Position numbers and translations under genes: made by a program | Source of the DNA: Acidobacteriota bacterium | GTDB taxonomy: Bacteria > Acidobacteriota > Aminicenantia > Aminicenantales > Saccharicenantaceae | DNA: 59,760 bases | Assembly: GCA_014894455.1 (NCBI GenBank) | Contig: JADBLN010000117.1 | Span: forward strand, 21,534-81,293 | Reading direction: 5' to 3' | In this document: piece after piece, positions 44,801 through 54,095 of the stretch | How positions within the stretch are numbered: the stretch's first letter is position 1 | How the letters are laid out: every line of letters begins with the position of its first letter | Notes under the pieces: generated by a model | Databases searched by the model: none | Told to the model about the DNA's origin: nothing | What the model saw: the letters and a program-made list of their open reading frames with translations, nothing else

Positions 44801-47800
44801 GGCCAGGCGTTCGAAGAGCAAGGCTTGTTCGCTCGAGATGCCGAGGTGGCGGAGGCTGCTCTGCGCATGCGCGAAGGCGAGGGCGAAGGTTCGCGCCGCG
44901 GCGCTCGGCTCGTGGTAGCGCTGGGCGAGAGCCAGGGCCGTCTCCCGGGAAGGCGCCATCCCCGTGGCGAAAGACAGCTTCATGAAGCCGCCCGGCGCGA
45001 GGCGAATGCGCTGCCGGAGGCTGACGATGGGGTCGAGCACGAACCCGGTCGTGCCGGACAAGGAGCGTCCATCGAGGGCCTGGGGATTCTTGGGACCGCG
45101 GCCGCGACCCAGGAAGCGCGCCCGGTCGGTCTCCCATTCCACCGGCCCCTGCTTCCGTCCTTCGAGGCTCAGGACGTGAATCGCCCACGCCCCGGGCTCG
45201 TCCGGGGCGCGCGCCCGACGATGGCAGAGGAGGGCGGCGCTCTCGGGAAGGTATTCCGTCTCGACGAACAGCTTGCCGAAGGCCGGGTGGTCCAGGTCGT
45301 CGGCCAGCGGGGCGAGGACGATCTCGGCAAAGCTCGTGATCTCGATTTCGCGGGGACGATCGCTGTGGTTGGTCACCGCCAGGCGCCGCACTTCAACGTC
45401 GTCCTGGTTCGAGACGGCGATGTCGAGCTGGATGGCGATGTCGTCGTCACGGCGGCGAAAGGTCGCCTTCTCCGCGAGGAACGAGACCAGGTACTCCTCC
45501 GGCTCCTTGGCGGTGGGGTGGAAAGCTGCCGACCACACCGAGCCGCTCCGCACGTCGCGCAGATAGAGGAACTGGCTCCCCGGGTCGCGGGTCGGATCCT
45601 CCCGGTGCCTTGTGACTGCGCGGCCTCGACAGAAGCTGGCGCCCCCTCCCGCATTCGTCACGACGGCGGTGTAGTTGCCGTTGGACAGGAACTGCGCATG
45701 AGGGAACAGCGTATGCGGCGACCAGAAGCGGCGAATGGCCAGCGCGGGCAGCGGGCCGGCCACGCGGGTCTCTTCGACCGGTCGCGGCTGGGTGATGGGC
45801 ACCAGGCGCGGTACCTGCTCCTGCAACAGCAGCTCCGTGGCCTGCACGCGCGGGTCGGCATGAAAGCGTTTCACCATCGGATCGCCGAGGAGAACATTGG
45901 CAAGGGACACGAGAGTCATCCCCTGGTGATGGGCCATGAAGGCACGCACCACCGTTCCCCGGGGGAGGTCCGCTCTTCTCCCGGCGCTTTCGGGCTCGTC
46001 GGGCTTCCCATGCGTGTAATCGATGGCTTCGTAGTAGCCGTAGGCGCCTTCGAGACCTTCCCTGGCCAGGCGACGCAGATTGCGGGCGGCCTTCGTTGGT
46101 TCGAGCCCGGCGGCGAGCGCGGTGGCGTAGGGTGCGACCACCAACTCGTCGCCCAGGCCGCGCTTCAGGCCGAGGCCGGGGATGCCGAAGGCCTTGTACT
46201 GATAGTTGTCGTGCCGGTCCACGAGGTTGTAGGCGGACTCCGAGATCCCCCAGGGCACGGCGCGATCCGTCGCGTACTCGATTTGCCGCCGCACGGCCAT
46301 CCGGCATGTCTGGTTGAGGAGTGTTTCCGGAAAGCTCTTCATGAAGAGGAGCGGCATCAAGTACTCGAACAGGGTGGCGCCCCAAGACAGGAGGGTGGGC
46401 GTCCCGTCCACGCCGGTGATGAGCCGTCCCAGGTGGAACCAGTGCGTTTCGGGGAGGTCGCCCTTGGCTATGCCGATGAAACTCGTCAGCCGCGATTCCG
46501 AGGCCAGGAGGTCGTAGTAGGAAGCATCCAGCCGGCCCGGCCCCTCGGCGTCGGCGAGACGATATCCGATGGAGAGGATCCGGCGCTGCGGGTCGTAGAG
46601 GAACCGGAAGCTCATCCCGTCCGCGAACCGGGCGGCGCGGCCCGCCAGGTCAAAGAGGCGTTGGGAGAGATCGACTGCCGGCTCGGCCGTGGGCGGCGGT
46701 TGCCGGCTCGCCTGGCGCAGCCCTTCCGCCAGGGTCATGAGCGCGCCCGCGAGGTTGCCGCTGTCGACGCTGGACACGTAGGCCGGCAGGAGCGGCGCCA
46801 GGCTCTGCGTGTCGTACCAGTTGAGCAGGTGACCGTCGAAGCGTTCGAGGCCTTCCATCGTGGTCAGCGTGGCGTCGATCCTGGAGGCAAGCTCGTCCGT
46901 CCGGATGAAGCCGAGATCGTGAGCGGCCAGGGTGGCGAGCAGCCCCATGCCGATGTTCGTGGGCGACGTCCGGTGGGAGATCCGGGGTTCCGGCGTCTCC
47001 TGGAAATTGTCCGCGGGCAACCCGTGGTCTTCGGGGCCCATGAACGCCTCGAAGTATCGCCAGGTGTTGCGGGCAATGAGACGGAGGAACCGGCGGTCCT
47101 CTTCTCCCAGCTCGACATGTCGCGGTACCACGGGCCGGCTCAGCGCATATGCGACGAGCGGCGCGGCCGCCCACAAAGCCAGGACCGGGATGGCCGTGAG
47201 GAGCGCGCTCGGGCGCGCCAGCAAGACCAGGAGGAGGCCGCTCGACGCGACCAGCGGGCTCGCGATCATCTCTACCAGGAACACCCGCGCGCTCGTTCGC
47301 CTGGCCTTGCCGGCCCCTCGGGTTTCGCTGGCCGCGGCCGTCTCCCACTGCAGCAGGCGGCGCTGGGTCGCCGCGAGACGGACGAGGGTCAGCACGATTG
47401 CGTGGGTCCTCTCGTAAGCCTGGCTGGCCAGGAAAGTGAGCTGCAGCGATACCTGAGCGAGCACGGTCTTCCCATCTTTCCACGCGGCGCGGAGGAACAC
47501 CGGCCACGGCTGTTGCGGCCTGGGACCTGTGGCGGCCTCCAGGAGTAGCGGATAAAGGGGAAAGGCCATGGCGGCCAGGATGGCGGCCGTCCAGACCGCC
47601 GGGCTTCCCGGCAGGATCGCCCAGGCCAGAAGGAGCAGGGCGACGGTCGCGGGGGGCACGAGGCTGCGCCTCAGGTTGTCGAAGATCTTCCAGCGCGAGA
47701 TGAGGGGCAGCCGGTTGCGCTTCAGGCCGGAGCGGGTTGGAACCCAAGGGAACAGCCAGCGGAGGATCTGCCAATCGCCCCGCACCCAGCGGTGCTGGCG

Positions 47801-50101
47801 CCGCGCATGGGTGAGGACGCTCGCGGGATAGTCGTCCACCACCTCCACGTCCGTGACGAGCGCCGTGCGGGCGTAGACCCCTTCGAAGAGGTCATGCGAG
47901 AGAAGGGTGTTCTCGGGTATGCGCCCCTTGAGGGCGGCCATGAACGCGTCCACGTCGTAGAGCCCCTTGCCCGTGAAGATCCCCTCGCCGAACAGGTCCT
48001 GATAGGTGTCCGAAACAGCGGTCGTGTAGGGATCGACTCCGGTGTGGCCGGCGTAGAGGCGGGCGAAGAGTGAGCCGGCGGCGCTGGCCATGGTCACGCT
48101 GACCCGGGGCTGCAGGATCCCATAGCCCTCGGTGACGCGGCCGAGGCGGACGTCGAAGCGGGGGCGGTTCAAAGGGTGGGCGATGATGCCGACGAGCTTC
48201 TTCGCGGCGTCCCGCGGCAGGCGGGTGTCGGAGTCGAGAGTGAGGCAGTAGCGCACGCCGGGGAGGATCCCCACGTCGCCGACCTGCACGGAGAAGCTCG
48301 TGTCCGTGGCCCCGCGTAGAAGGCGGTTCCATTCCTCGAGTTTTCCGCGCTTGCGCTCCCAGCCCATCCAGACGCTCTCTCCCGGGTTCCACTGGCGCAC
48401 GCGATGGAACAGGAAGAACCGGTCCGTATACCCTTCGCCGAAGCGCGCGTTCAGGGCATCGATCCCCGCCCGGGCGGCGGAGAGGATCGCCTCGTCCTCG
48501 GGCATCTCGCGCGCGGGGGCGTCGACGAAGTCGCTGAGGATCGCGAAGTGGATGCGCGGATCGAGGTTTCCGAGAGCCAGCACCTCGATGTGCTCGATAA
48601 GCCGGGCCACGGCGGGCACGCTCGTCAGCAGTGTGGGCACGACCACAATGGTTCGCGCGTTGTCGGGGATTCCCGCAGGGAATTCGAGGCGGGGGAGGCG
48701 TCGCGGCGGTACCCAACGAGCGACCAGGCGCTGCACGAAGGCGATCGCCACCTGGCTGGCCGGAAGCGACAGGAGCAGCGCCGCTGCGGCCCGAACCCAG
48801 AGCGATGAGCGCTGATCATGGAGGTAGGCGAGCCCGAGGCCGAGCGGAAGGGCCGTCAAGAGCCCGATCGATCCGAGGTAGACGGTGGTCGCATGGGCGA
48901 AGATGAAACGCCGCACCCGCCGGCCGAAGCGGGGTCGAAAGGCGACGGCGGTTTCGAGGTCGGGGCGGCCCTTGCCGATGAGGTAGTAGCCGACGTGGGC
49001 GGCGCGATCCGCCGCCTGTCCGCTCTCCACGGCCTGGCGAGCGCGCTCAACAGCTCGCAGAGCCACGTCCAACTGCGCCTCTCCGGTGGGTTCGGACAGC
49101 TCCTCCACGGCCTGGCGGTAGCGGTCGCGGCTCAGGAAGTCCATGCTCGCATAAGCCCCGGCCGGGTCGCGCTGCAACACGCGCTCGACCAGGCTGACGG
49201 CCTCGAAGTACTGGCTCCAGTCGAGCGCGGAGCAGAGACGGAGGCTGGTGATGACGTTCGCCACCGAGACCTGGGCCGCGGCTTGGCGCTGATGCTCGCT
49301 CCGGATCGCGTCCTCAGAGGTCATGTGTTGGGCGGAGAGGTGCGTATTGACGGCAGCGCGGACGGCGGAAAGGCGAGGGCCGTACTCGCGCAGGCGTTGG
49401 AGGAGCTGAAGGACGTAACCGGGGTGGAGGTGCGTTGGCAACGGCGGCGGCTTCCCGTGCCCGGCGGCGTCGACCCGCGCCACGTAGGCGTCGGCCGCCC
49501 GGACGGCCGCGCGGGCCTCGAGTGTCTCCTCCACGAGCCGCCTCAGGTTCTCGATGAGGGCCAGCTTCAGCATGCTCGGCCAGGCCCACACCTCGCCGAT
49601 CGTAAGCGGAGCCACGGCCTGGAAGCTGTTCATGAAGCGCACCAGCTGCTGGCGGTCCAAGCGGCTGTCGCTGTGGCGGATGATCTCTTCGGCCAGGGCA
49701 TAGACGCGCGCGTGGCCCGCGAGCTCCCGCAAAGCGAGTTTGGGCAACCCGCGATAGTAGCCCGGCGGGAGGTTCCGGCGCACGTCGATGATCTCGGACG
49801 CCACGAGATGGAAGTTGTCGAGGAGCCATTCCGCCGCGGGGGTGACGAACTCCCCCCGGTGCACATCGTCAGCCATGGTGATGTATGCCTCGCGAAGGAC
49901 GCGGGCGTTGTCCTCGAAGCGCAGCAGGACGTTCCGCACCGCGCGGCGGGGGTTCGGGTCGAGCGTGAACCTGCCTGCGAGCGCTCTCGCCCTCTCTTCC
50001 AGTCTTTCGATGCTCAGCAGTTCGTCGCGCAGGGGCTTCTCAGCCGGATGCGGAGCGCGGCTGCCGAGCAAGCGGAAAAGCGCTTTCAAGGCTTGCGCCA
50101 C
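41813..50101 (-). CDS. ndvB: Cyclic beta-1,2-glucan synthase-like protein (GT84 - GH189 - GH94 layout)
   Basis: A 2,762-residue giant membrane enzyme like NdvB/Cgs of rhizobia (about 2,830 residues). Order: helical N-terminus (about 1-390), membrane spans about 400-465, GT84 glycosyltransferase with LDSDTRLP near 622 and QHRWVRGDW near 769, further spans about 815-1010, a glycoamylase-like region ([40 protein letters not shown] near 1290), two beta-sandwich repeats starting near 1465 and 1950, and a C-terminal GH94 phosphorylase-like domain with GDWNDGMN near 2427. It should build a beta-1,2-glucan from UDP-glucose and cyclise and trim it. Start is GTG 50101 without a ribosome binding site; see the upstream entry for a likely frameshift. 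Codon use (many GCG, CGC) differs from neighbours. Confidence 0.93.
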   Translation of the reverse strand: MAQALKALFRLLGSRAPHPAEKPLRDELLSIERLEERARALAGRFTLDPNPRRAVRNVLLRFEDNARVLREAYITMADDVHRGEFVTPAAEWLLDNFHLVASEIIDVRRNLPPGYYRGLPKLALRELAGHARVYALAEEIIRHSDSRLDRQQLVRFMNSFQAVAPLTIGEVWAWPSMLKLALIENLRRLVEETLEARAAVRAADAYVARVDAAGHGKPPPLPTHLHPGYVLQLLQRLREYGPRLSAVRAAVNTHLSAQHMTSEDAIRSEHQRQAAAQVSVANVITSLRLCSALDWSQYFEAVSLVERVLQRDPAGAYASMDFLSRDRYRQAVEELSEPTGEAQLDVALRAVERARQAVESGQAADRAAHVGYYLIGKGRPDLETAVAFRPRFGRRVRRFIFAHATTVYLGSIGLLTALPLGLGLAYLHDQRSSLWVRAAAALLLSLPASQVAIAFVQRLVARWVPPRRLPRLEFPAGIPDNARTIVVVPTLLTSVPAVARLIEHIEVLALGNLDPRIHFAILSDFVDAPAREMPEDEAILSAARAGIDALNARFGEGYTDRFFLFHRVRQWNPGESVWMGWERKRGKLEEWNRLLRGATDTSFSVQVGDVGILPGVRYCLTLDSDTRLPRDAAKKLVGIIAHPLNRPRFDVRLGRVTEGYGILQPRVSVTMASAAGSLFARLYAGHTGVDPYTTAVSDTYQDLFGEGIFTGKGLYDVDAFMAALKGRIPENTLLSHDLFEGVYARTALVTDVEVVDDYPASVLTHARRQHRWVRGDWQILRWLFPWVPTRSGLKRNRLPLISRWKIFDNLRRSLVPPATVALLLLAWAILPGSPAVWTAAILAAMAFPLYPLLLEAATGPRPQQPWPVFLRAAWKDGKTVLAQVSLQLTFLASQAYERTHAIVLTLVRLAATQRRLLQWETAAASETRGAGKARRTSARVFLVEMIASPLVASSGLLLVLLARPSALLTAIPVLALWAAAPLVAYALSRPVVPRHVELGEEDRRFLRLIARNTWRYFEAFMGPEDHGLPADNFQETPEPRISHRTSPTNIGMGLLATLAAHDLGFIRTDELASRIDATLTTMEGLERFDGHLLNWYDTQSLAPLLPAYVSSVDSGNLAGALMTLAEGLRQASRQPPPTAEPAVDLSQRLFDLAGRAARFADGMSFRFLYDPQRRILSIGYRLADAEGPGRLDASYYDLLASESRLTSFIGIAKGDLPETHWFHLGRLITGVDGTPTLLSWGATLFEYLMPLLFMKSFPETLLNQTCRMAVRRQIEYATDRAVPWGISESAYNLVDRHDNYQYKAFGIPGLGLKRGLGDELVVAPYATALAAGLEPTKAARNLRRLAREGLEGAYGYYEAIDYTHGKPDEPESAGRRADLPRGTVVRAFMAHHQGMTLVSLANVLLGDPMVKRFHADPRVQATELLLQEQVPRLVPITQPRPVEETRVAGPLPALAIRRFWSPHTLFPHAQFLSNGNYTAVVTNAGGGASFCRGRAVTRHREDPTRDPGSQFLYLRDVRSGSVWSAAFHPTAKEPEEYLVSFLAEKATFRRRDDDIAIQLDIAVSNQDDVEVRRLAVTNHSDRPREIEITSFAEIVLAPLADDLDHPAFGKLFVETEYLPESAALLCHRRARAPDEPGAWAIHVLSLEGRKQGPVEWETDRARFLGRGRGPKNPQALDGRSLSGTTGFVLDPIVSLRQRIRLAPGGFMKLSFATGMAPSRETALALAQRYHEPSAAARTFALAFAHAQSSLRHLGISSEQALLFERLASRVLYTDGSLRASPELLARNTLGQEGLWPHGISGDLPILLVRVVEEDDLPLVRHVLQAQEYWRLKGLSADVVILNEHPVSYLDEMHALLVALLDNGPWRTWKHRPGGAYLLRGDRMAEAERILLAGVARAVLSGERGDLANQLDRPDPEWPEPEEFAPSAESSSAAASPAQVAVPPLALANGRGGFADDGHDYVVVLEANQETPLPWANVIANPAFGTVVTASGSAYTWSEDSRENRLTPFANDPVTDPTAEALFIRDDETGETWSPTPGPMPRTGGDGRFVIRHSAGLTRFTRVAHGLRQNLDVFVDAKDPVKFSLLTLTNESGRARRLSVFAYNEWVLGPPRAGQSRHVVTELDSATGAVLARNPYNQEFAGRVAFAHASEGLRSATGDRLSFLGRNGSLAQPAALRREALSGRFGAGLDPCAALHVSVTLIPGETRLLVFLVGQGKDGNEARKLLGRHGRVDAAEIAREAVRQSWDGILNTVQVRTPDDSFDLLMNRWLLYQDVSCRLWARSAYYQPSGAFGFRDQLQDVMALTLARPDLIREHLLRAAGRQFLEGDVQHWWHEQSGRGTRTRCSDDLLWLPHAVAHYVRTTGDAGVLEEPTPFLEAPPLAPETQDAYVQPRISTEKSPIFEHCLRAIDRGLTAGAHGLPLMGSGDWNDGMNRVGREGRGESTWVGFFLHVVLSEFAPLCEARGDQARAERYRSEARRLGSMLEQTWDGEWYRRGYYDDGKPLGSAQNDECRIDAVVQSWAVLSGAVPVRYAERAMDAVRTHLIRRGAQVILLLTPPFNESIQDPGYIKGYPPGVRENGGQYTHGALWVVMAMARLGSGDEAMDLFHMLNPVNHTRTAAGVGRYMAEPYVIAGDVHADRAHAGRAGWTWYTGSAGLMYRAGLETILGLQRRGSTFEMDPCIPSSWLDYAIVWRFGRTLYEIAVSNPERRCRGIAEAELDGAPVDPRSIPLADDGGTHHVRLVLGDRKQPVPPGAAPDAIASA

Positions 50102-50139
50102 CGCGACGCATAATGGTCCTCAAAGTCCCACCAACCCAT
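50086..50139 (-). other. Probable true 5' end of ndvB in another frame, or a 17-codon leader
   Basis: On the minus strand ATG 50139 has a GTGGAG site eight bases upstream and encodes [17 protein letters not shown] before a stop. It overlaps the first five ndvB codons. Adding one base after the AAG codon (AAGCC to AAGGCC) would join it to the ndvB frame as ...[16 protein letters not shown]. The remaining gap up to 50305 holds an AT-rich stretch (50172-50215), including a TATAAT on the minus strand, that probably carries the promoter. Confidence 0.5.
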
Positions 50140-50305
50140 GTGTGCTCCACTATCGGCGGGTAAAAGCGATAAGTAATTTATATACATTATATTATAGGCA
50201 TTAAAATATAACAACCGCCTCTTCCCCAGATCTGGGCGCCTCATCCAGGTCTCGGCGCGGTGACAAAGCCGCCCTTCATGAACGAGGGCCCTCCGGTGGT
50301 GATTC

Positions 50306-52306
50306 CTACCGTGAAACCTTCACTGTAGCTGTCGCTGTTTTAGAGGGGTCGCTCTCGGACGTCGCCCGAAGAGTCACCGTCGCCGCCTCGGAGCTCCTGT
50401 CCTCCCTCGAGACATAAACCGTGACTGGCTGGGACTTGCCGGCTTTGACTGCGGCCAGGCCGTTGAGCAGTTGGGCGGTCCATCCTTTGCCCTCGACCGA
50501 CACCGAGAGCCGGTAGACGTCCGAATTCAGTTGCGCCGCCGCGGCCTTCCCCGCGTTGCTCAACGTGAAAACGACCGCCGTGTCGGGCCCTTTGACCGCC
50601 TGTCCCGTGTTCGCCGTCAACGCCAAGCCCCGCTCTTGCGGACCCGAGCCGTCCAGGGACCGGACGGCCAGCGTATAGACGAGGATCCCATCTTTGTCCT
50701 TGGCGAGGTCGATCACATAAAAATGCAGGCGGTTGGGTGTGTCTTCCCACTCGTATGGACTCCCCGAGTCGAGCCCGGCGTGGAAGAGGGCGTCGTTGAG
50801 TTGGCGGTAATCTGCGACCGTCCGCATCACCTTTTCGCCGTTAGGCTTGACGTAATCGACAATATCGATGTCTTCGGGGTGGGCGTCGATGACCCAGATG
50901 TAGCTGTTGAATTCGTTGGGGCCGCCGTTTCGGCCCCGCAGGCTGTCCTTGTTTTTAGCGATGAGGACCCCGTTGTCGGGGGTGAAGGAGTCGTAACCGA
51001 TCCTCTGGACGACTTCGAGCGTGTAGAAGTTGTAATTCGGCGTCCCCGCCGAAAGGGGATTCATGGCCGGGTCGTCCGGCGGGGTCAGGTCGCCGGGCTT
51101 CTCGCCGTCGAGCCTGACGACGATTCCGGCATAGGTCCCCGGCAGAGGATCCACGGCCCGCGCCGTGACCTCCGCCACCGCCAGCCCCGATCTTGCCAGA
51201 CCGGCCCGCCCCAGAGTCAGGAGCTCCGATTCATCGATGAACTTGTTTTCCAGGCGGTTGCGCGCCATCAGGCCCGCGGGCATGGCCGCGCCCTGGGTCG
51301 GCGGCACAACCCAGCGCCTGTGGGGCCCGCCCGGTCCATTGAAGCTGCCCCGGTCCATCATGTCCCATGGCCCGGCGGCGACCCGCCGGTAGGGTTTGAT
51401 GTAAGGATTATTGTTGAGGTCGGGGAGGCTGAAGGCGAAATGGCCGAGCTCGTGGGTGATGGTGCCCGAGTTTTCGCCCTGGCGCATGGACGAAAGGCCC
51501 CACTGCTGGGAGCCGGCCAGCCAGCTCGTCCACGAGACATAACGCGTCGGGATCCAGCGGGGCTTGGCCGGGTCGGGGTTGCCCCACTCCGGAAGGATGT
51601 CGTCCTTGGAGTTGAATTTCATCTCGCCGAACTCCTGCCAGACGCCCGTCTCGTCGTAGCTCGCGTAAAGACGCAGGATGGCGTCGAAGTCCTTGCGGAC
51701 GTCCTTCCCGAGCTCGGCCGCCCAGACGGCGTCGCAATCCCGCTCCATGCGGCCGTCGGCCCGGGCGCCGTCGGGGGTTTGCTCGTTCTGGCCGTATTCG
51801 TTGAGGCCGTAGGCCCAGATGGGTTTCGGCATGCGGTACGGGCCGAAAACCTCGACCGCGGTGATGCCGAACTTGCCCCGGGATTGCTCCATCCAATAGC
51901 CGTTGATGGTCTGGCCGTGGTTGGTCTCGCCCGGCTTCATGAAGAAATCGGCGTAGAACTGGGGCACTTTTTCGCGGGCCACCGGGTCGATCCGCGGGTT
52001 GCCGAAGGGGTCGGATCCCTTGGGCAGGCTGACAACGAAGGGCTGACCCGGAAAGTCGATGCCGACGACGGCCAAGCGGAATCCCCGTTCCGGCTTGAGG
52101 GAAGGGTCTGCCCAGTTATGTCCCGGGATGGGACGATAATCGTCCCAGGTCATGAGGTCCTGGTCCTGGACCCGCTGGGGGTCGATAGGCGGGAGCGGTT
52201 TGCTCACCGCTTTTCGTGGTTGCGACGCGGTCGCGGCTAAAAAGACGAGAGAGACGAGCATGATCCCGAGGGCTGCCTTGAGTCCGGCTTTTTCTTGCTT
52301 GGCCAT
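50306..52306 (-). CDS. Exported M6-like metalloprotease
   Basis: A 666-residue secreted protease related to the M6 (immune inhibitor A-like) family. The leader is KAALGIMLVSLVFLAATAS. The zinc motif HExxH appears in GTITHELGHFAFSLPDL, followed by AAGPWDMMDRGSFNGPGG, the downstream Met/Gly-rich turn and W-D-x-M-D pattern seen in M6 enzymes. An N-terminal segment (FRLAVVGIDFPGQPF) leads the catalytic domain, and the C-terminal about 130 residues (NTGQAVKGPDTAVVFTLSNA, VKAGKSQPVTVYVSREDRSS) form an NEW3-type beta-sandwich. A GAGGATT tract precedes the ATG. It is divergent from the amidohydrolase gene. Confidence 0.85.
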   Translation of the reverse strand: MAKQEKAGLKAALGIMLVSLVFLAATASQPRKAVSKPLPPIDPQRVQDQDLMTWDDYRPIPGHNWADPSLKPERGFRLAVVGIDFPGQPFVVSLPKGSDPFGNPRIDPVAREKVPQFYADFFMKPGETNHGQTINGYWMEQSRGKFGITAVEVFGPYRMPKPIWAYGLNEYGQNEQTPDGARADGRMERDCDAVWAAELGKDVRKDFDAILRLYASYDETGVWQEFGEMKFNSKDDILPEWGNPDPAKPRWIPTRYVSWTSWLAGSQQWGLSSMRQGENSGTITHELGHFAFSLPDLNNNPYIKPYRRVAAGPWDMMDRGSFNGPGGPHRRWVVPPTQGAAMPAGLMARNRLENKFIDESELLTLGRAGLARSGLAVAEVTARAVDPLPGTYAGIVVRLDGEKPGDLTPPDDPAMNPLSAGTPNYNFYTLEVVQRIGYDSFTPDNGVLIAKNKDSLRGRNGGPNEFNSYIWVIDAHPEDIDIVDYVKPNGEKVMRTVADYRQLNDALFHAGLDSGSPYEWEDTPNRLHFYVIDLAKDKDGILVYTLAVRSLDGSGPQERGLALTANTGQAVKGPDTAVVFTLSNAGKAAAAQLNSDVYRLSVSVEGKGWTAQLLNGLAAVKAGKSQPVTVYVSREDRSSEAATVTLRATSESDPSKTATATVKVSR

Positions 52307-52413
52307 GAATCCTCTTTTCTTTATATGTCGGATGGATAAGAAATTACTATAAAAACGGGGCGACGCCTAACAAAATATTGATAGATCCTCGGCCTCGTTC
52401 GGGGATTCGCCTA

Positions 52414-52422
52414 TGATATACT
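52414..52422 (+). promoter_or_regulatory. Extended -10 promoter adjacent to the amidohydrolase start
   Basis: TGA-TATACT followed by seven bases and the ATG at 52430, with no ribosome binding site. It has the same geometry as at pfkA, suggesting a leaderless message. Confidence 0.5.
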
Positions 52423-52429
52423 CACCCTC

Positions 52430-53929
52430 ATGAGAAAGCTCACTTCATCCCTCATCGTTCTTTCCCTCCTGGCGTTTTTGATCAGTGCTGCGGCCGCCCT
52501 CCGGGCCGAGAACCGGGGCGTCGAGCACGGCCAGCGCTATGACCGGCTCGTCATCCGCAACGTCGTCGTCATCGACGGCAAGGGCACGCCGGCCCGCGGG
52601 CCCATGGACATCGTCGTCGAGGGGAACAAGATTGCGGCGGTCAGGGGCGCCAACGCGCGGCCGGACGCCTACAAGAACGAGAAGCATGTCCTCGACGGCA
52701 CCGGCATGTATCTCCTTCCCGGCCTGATCAACAGCCACGTCCACCTCCAGGACGAGCGCGCCGGCATCCCGCAGCCCTTCGAGTATGAATACAAGGTCTG
52801 GCTGTCGTGCGGCATCACCACCATCCGCGACGTGGGCAGCGATGCCAAGAAAGCCCTCGTCGAACGGCGCAAGAGCCAGGAAGGAACCATCGTCGCGCCG
52901 CGCCTCTACATCTACATGGTCGCCGGCGGGGCGACGCCCGAGGAGGGCCGCAAGGCCGTCCGGGCGATCAAGGAACAGGGAGGCGACGGCGTCAAAATCT
53001 TCGGCATGGACCGCGACATCATGGAGGCAATCATCGACGAATCGAAAAAGCTTGGCCTCAAGGTGGCCCACCACGCCGCGGTCGAGGAGACCGACGCCCG
53101 GGACGTCGCCGCTTTCGGAGTGGACACGGTCGAGCATTGGTACGGCATACCGGACGCCGCGCTCAAGGGCTCCCAGAACTTCCCGCCGTCCTACAACTAC
53201 AACACCGAAAGCGACCGCTTCCGCTGGGCCGGCCGCCTCTGGCGTGAGGCCGACCCCGCCAAGCTCGACGCCATCCTGGCCGAGATGGTCGAGAGGGGAG
53301 TGGCCTGGGTCCCGACGTTCAGCACCTACGAGGCCTGCCGCGACATGACCCGGGCGAGGAACCTGCCGTGGTTCAAGGAGTACCTGCACCCGGCGCTCGA
53401 GGAGTATTTCAAGCCGAGCCAGGCCCGCCACGGCGCTTTTTCCTGGGGCTGGTCGACCGAGGACGAGATCGCCTGGAAGGATAATTATAAGATCTGGATG
53501 AAGGCCGTGCGCGATTTCGCCGACAAGGGCGGACTGGTCGGGGCGGCCGACGACGCCGGCTTCATCTACACGCTCTACGGCTTCACCTATCTGAGCGAGC
53601 TCGAGCTTCTCCAGGAGGCCGGGTTCCACCCGATCGACGTCATCCAGTGCGCCACCGGGAACAACGCCAAGCTGATGGGCCTCGAGAACGAGCTGGGGCG
53701 GGTGCGCCAGGGTTTCCTGGCCGACTTGATTCTCATAGACGAGAATCCGCTGGCCAACCTCAAATATCTCTATCCGACCGGCGTCCTCGACATCAAGGAC
53801 GGCAAGGACGTCATCCGCGGCGGCATCAAATGGACCATCAAGGACGGCATCGTCTACAACACGCCGAAGTTGATCGAGGACGTCAAGAATATGGTCTCCA
53901 AAGCCCGGGCGGAGCGGAAAAGCCCCTAA
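52430..53929 (+). CDS. Exported amidohydrolase family protein
   Basis: A 499-residue metal-dependent hydrolase with a Sec leader (MRKLTSSLIVLSLLAFLISA, cleavage near ALRAE). The entry strand VVVIDGKGTPARGPMDIVVE and YLLPGLINSHVHLQDE carry the first metal pair (HxH). KVAHHAAVEETDARDVAAFG and DTVEHW supply later histidines, and AADDAGFIYT the barrel-end aspartate. The C-terminal composite strand ELGRVRQGFLADLILIDENP is diagnostic of imidazolonepropionase/prolidase-like amidohydrolases. Related exported enzymes act on Xaa-Pro dipeptides or cyclic amides, which would suit the peptidase-rich neighbourhood; the substrate itself is not shown. Confidence 0.92.
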   Translation: MRKLTSSLIVLSLLAFLISAAAALRAENRGVEHGQRYDRLVIRNVVVIDGKGTPARGPMDIVVEGNKIAAVRGANARPDAYKNEKHVLDGTGMYLLPGLINSHVHLQDERAGIPQPFEYEYKVWLSCGITTIRDVGSDAKKALVERRKSQEGTIVAPRLYIYMVAGGATPEEGRKAVRAIKEQGGDGVKIFGMDRDIMEAIIDESKKLGLKVAHHAAVEETDARDVAAFGVDTVEHWYGIPDAALKGSQNFPPSYNYNTESDRFRWAGRLWREADPAKLDAILAEMVERGVAWVPTFSTYEACRDMTRARNLPWFKEYLHPALEEYFKPSQARHGAFSWGWSTEDEIAWKDNYKIWMKAVRDFADKGGLVGAADDAGFIYTLYGFTYLSELELLQEAGFHPIDVIQCATGNNAKLMGLENELGRVRQGFLADLILIDENPLANLKYLYPTGVLDIKDGKDVIRGGIKWTIKDGIVYNTPKLIEDVKNMVSKARAERKSP

Positions 53930-53965
53930 GGTTGAAATTAGGTACATGTCCCCCTTCTTTGCGCC

Positions 53966-53995
53966 TTGACAGGGGCCCGACCGTCCTGATATATC
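53966..53995 (+). promoter_or_regulatory. Promoter for the DUF5916 gene
   Basis: Perfect -35 TTGACA (53966-53971), 18-base spacer, -10 TATATC (53990-53995) with TGA just before it. It predicts a leader of about 95 bases to the chosen ATG. A half-copy of a GTACATGTCCCC-type repeat lies just upstream (53941-53954). Confidence 0.55.
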
Positions 53996-54095
53996 AGCTC
54001 TCTTATCCAACATGCGACGTACTATCCATGGACGGCACACAACACCTCGGCGAAACGGCCCCGGCCCTTGGCCCTTAACACGGCATCCGTCTCGG

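Noticed and set aside
44639-47548. Plus-strand open frame of 969 codons antisense to ndvB
   Set aside because: Shadow of a gene with clear GT84/GH94 motifs on the minus strand; no domain, no ribosome binding site.
53936-53954. GTACATGTCCCC-type half repeat after the amidohydrolase gene
   Set aside because: Only one arm is present, so I could not support a hairpin or repeat beyond a resemblance to known dispersed repeats.
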